Positions 63,079 through 64,000 of a DNA stretch of 64,000 bases are shown here, piece by piece. Location: NCBI RefSeq assembly GCF_030406665.1, contig NZ_CP129121.1, positions 2,728,001 through 2,792,000 of the forward strand, given 5' to 3'. Position numbers and translations under genes: made by a program. The notes under the pieces were generated by a model, which did not search any database, was not told the DNA's origin, and saw only the letters and a program-made list of their open reading frames with translations. Each line of letters begins with the position of its first letter. Positions within the stretch are counted from its first letter, which is position 1. The stretch comes from Halomonas halophila (lineage in GTDB: Bacteria > Pseudomonadota > Gammaproteobacteria > Pseudomonadales > Halomonadaceae).

Positions 63079-64000
63079 TCAGTCACGAGCGGCGCGGCGG
63101 GCCATGTCGGCGGCCAGCGCCTCGGCCACCGCCAGGCTGCCGGGATCGGCGCGGCCGCTGCCGGCCAGGTCGAGGGCGGTGCCGTGGTCCACCGAGGTGC
63201 GCACCAGCGGCAGGCCCAGGGTGATATTGGCGGCGCGGCCGAAGCCGGCGTACTTGAGCACCGGCAGGCCCTGATCATGATACATCGCCAGCACGGCGTC
63301 GGCCTCGGCCAGGTGGCGCGGGGTGAACAGGGTATCCGCCGGCAGCGGCCCGTCAAGGGTCAGGCCCTCGCGACGCAGCGCCGCGAGCGTCGGCACGATC
63401 ACCTCGAGCTCCTCGCGACCGAGGTGGCCGCCCTCCCCGGCGTGGGGGTTGAGGCCGCAGACGGCGATGCGCGGCGCGGCCAGACCGAACCAGCGGCGCA
63501 GGTCGGCGTCGAGGATGCGAAGGATGCGGGTCAGCCGCTCGGGCGTCACCGCGTCGCTCACCTCGCGCAGCGGCAGGTGGGTGGTGGCGAGCGCCACGCG
63601 CAGCGACCGCGGGCCCTGCCAGTCTGGGCCGGTCGCATGCAGGGCACGGTCGGTGGCGAGCATCATCACCACCTCGTCGACGCCGCAGGCGTCGCGCAGG
63701 TATTCGGTGTGGCCGGTGAAGTCGGCGTGGCCGGCCTCGCGGATCACCGCCTTGTGCAGCGGAGCGGTGACGATCCCGGCGGCCTCGCCTGCCCGGCAAC
63801 CGGCGACGGCACGATCCAGCGTCTCGAGCACGTAGTCGCCGTTGCGGATATCCAGCACCCCGGGGCGACTGGGCGCGGCGAGCGCCACCGGCCACACGGG
63901 CAAGCGCCCGGGCCGGGTCTCGGGCACCGGCTCGCCCGGTGCCAGCTCGACGATCTCGAGCGCCCGCCCCAGGGCCTCGGCCCGCTCGGCGAGCAATCCG
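63079..64000 (-). CDS. pdxA: 4-hydroxythreonine-4-phosphate dehydrogenase, C-terminal part
   Basis: About 307 of the usual roughly 330 residues are in the window; the start is beyond position 64000. It catalyses an NAD-dependent step of pyridoxal phosphate synthesis. Metal ligands and family motifs are present: ADFTGHTEYLRDACG, LATTHLPLREV, CGLNPHAGEGGHLGREE, AMYHDQGLPVLKY and LPLVRTSVDHGTALDLAGSG. It heads the pdxA-rsmA-apaG-apaH run. Confidence 0.94.
   Translation of the reverse strand, partial: GLLAERAEALGRALEIVELAPGEPVPETRPGRLPVWPVALAAPSRPGVLDIRNGDYVLETLDRAVAGCRAGEAAGIVTAPLHKAVIREAGHADFTGHTEYLRDACGVDEVVMMLATDRALHATGPDWQGPRSLRVALATTHLPLREVSDAVTPERLTRILRILDADLRRWFGLAAPRIAVCGLNPHAGEGGHLGREELEVIVPTLAALRREGLTLDGPLPADTLFTPRHLAEADAVLAMYHDQGLPVLKYAGFGRAANITLGLPLVRTSVDHGTALDLAGSGRADPGSLAVAEALAADMARRAARD

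Overview
This window is high-GC gammaproteobacterial chromosome and most resembles Halomonas or a close relative (Halomonadaceae). The basis is a rpsU-dnaG-rpoD macromolecular synthesis operon, a pdxA-rsmA-apaG-apaH block, a BCCT osmolyte transporter, and a large aerobic glycine betaine catabolism locus arranged much like that of Pseudomonas. Genus assignment is inference; no rRNA or tRNA gene was seen.

Left flank (1-10.2 kb): the 3' end of a Kef-type cation/proton antiporter, a small membrane protein, pepN, a DUF454 protein, yajQ, a GNAT acetyltransferase, cobO, a DEDDh exonuclease next to a cNMP/CBS/DUF294 nucleotidyltransferase-like protein, and a secreted DUF4168 protein.

Betaine and one-carbon region (10.2-50.1 kb): a TRAP transporter (Tat-exported DctP plus fused DctQM), then glyA-soxBDAG-purU with a degenerate tandem copy of the purU tail, a GATase/AraC regulator, a divergent ABC exporter with HlyD adaptor, divergent gbcB/gbcA, fdhA with an 85-residue unknown protein, a BCCT transporter, an IalB-family protein, the M19-like/DUF5943/dgcA/dgcB/etfA/etfB operon, mtgA, a GbdR-like regulator, fghA-adhC with a divergent LysR regulator, and sdaA with a second LysR regulator. 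Together these can take betaine to dimethylglycine (GbcAB), sarcosine (DgcAB plus dedicated ETF), glycine (SoxBDAG), serine (GlyA) and pyruvate (SdaA). The released formaldehyde can be oxidised by a glutathione-independent route (FdhA) and a glutathione-dependent route (AdhC-FghA), and PurU drains formyl-THF. Choline-to-betaine genes are not in the window.

Right flank (51-64 kb): a membrane protein, rpoD-dnaG-rpsU, tsaD, a 12-copy heptamer array beside a REP-like element, plsY, folB-folK, a short cca lacking a visible HD motif, glpE, apaH-apaG-rsmA and the 3' part of pdxA.

No CRISPR array, insertion sequence, prophage or defence system was recognised. The points most worth following up are the uncharacterised members of the demethylation operons (M19-like protein without its HxD motif, DUF5943 protein, divergent long ETF, 85-residue protein), the purU tail duplication, and the heptamer/REP junction after tsaD.
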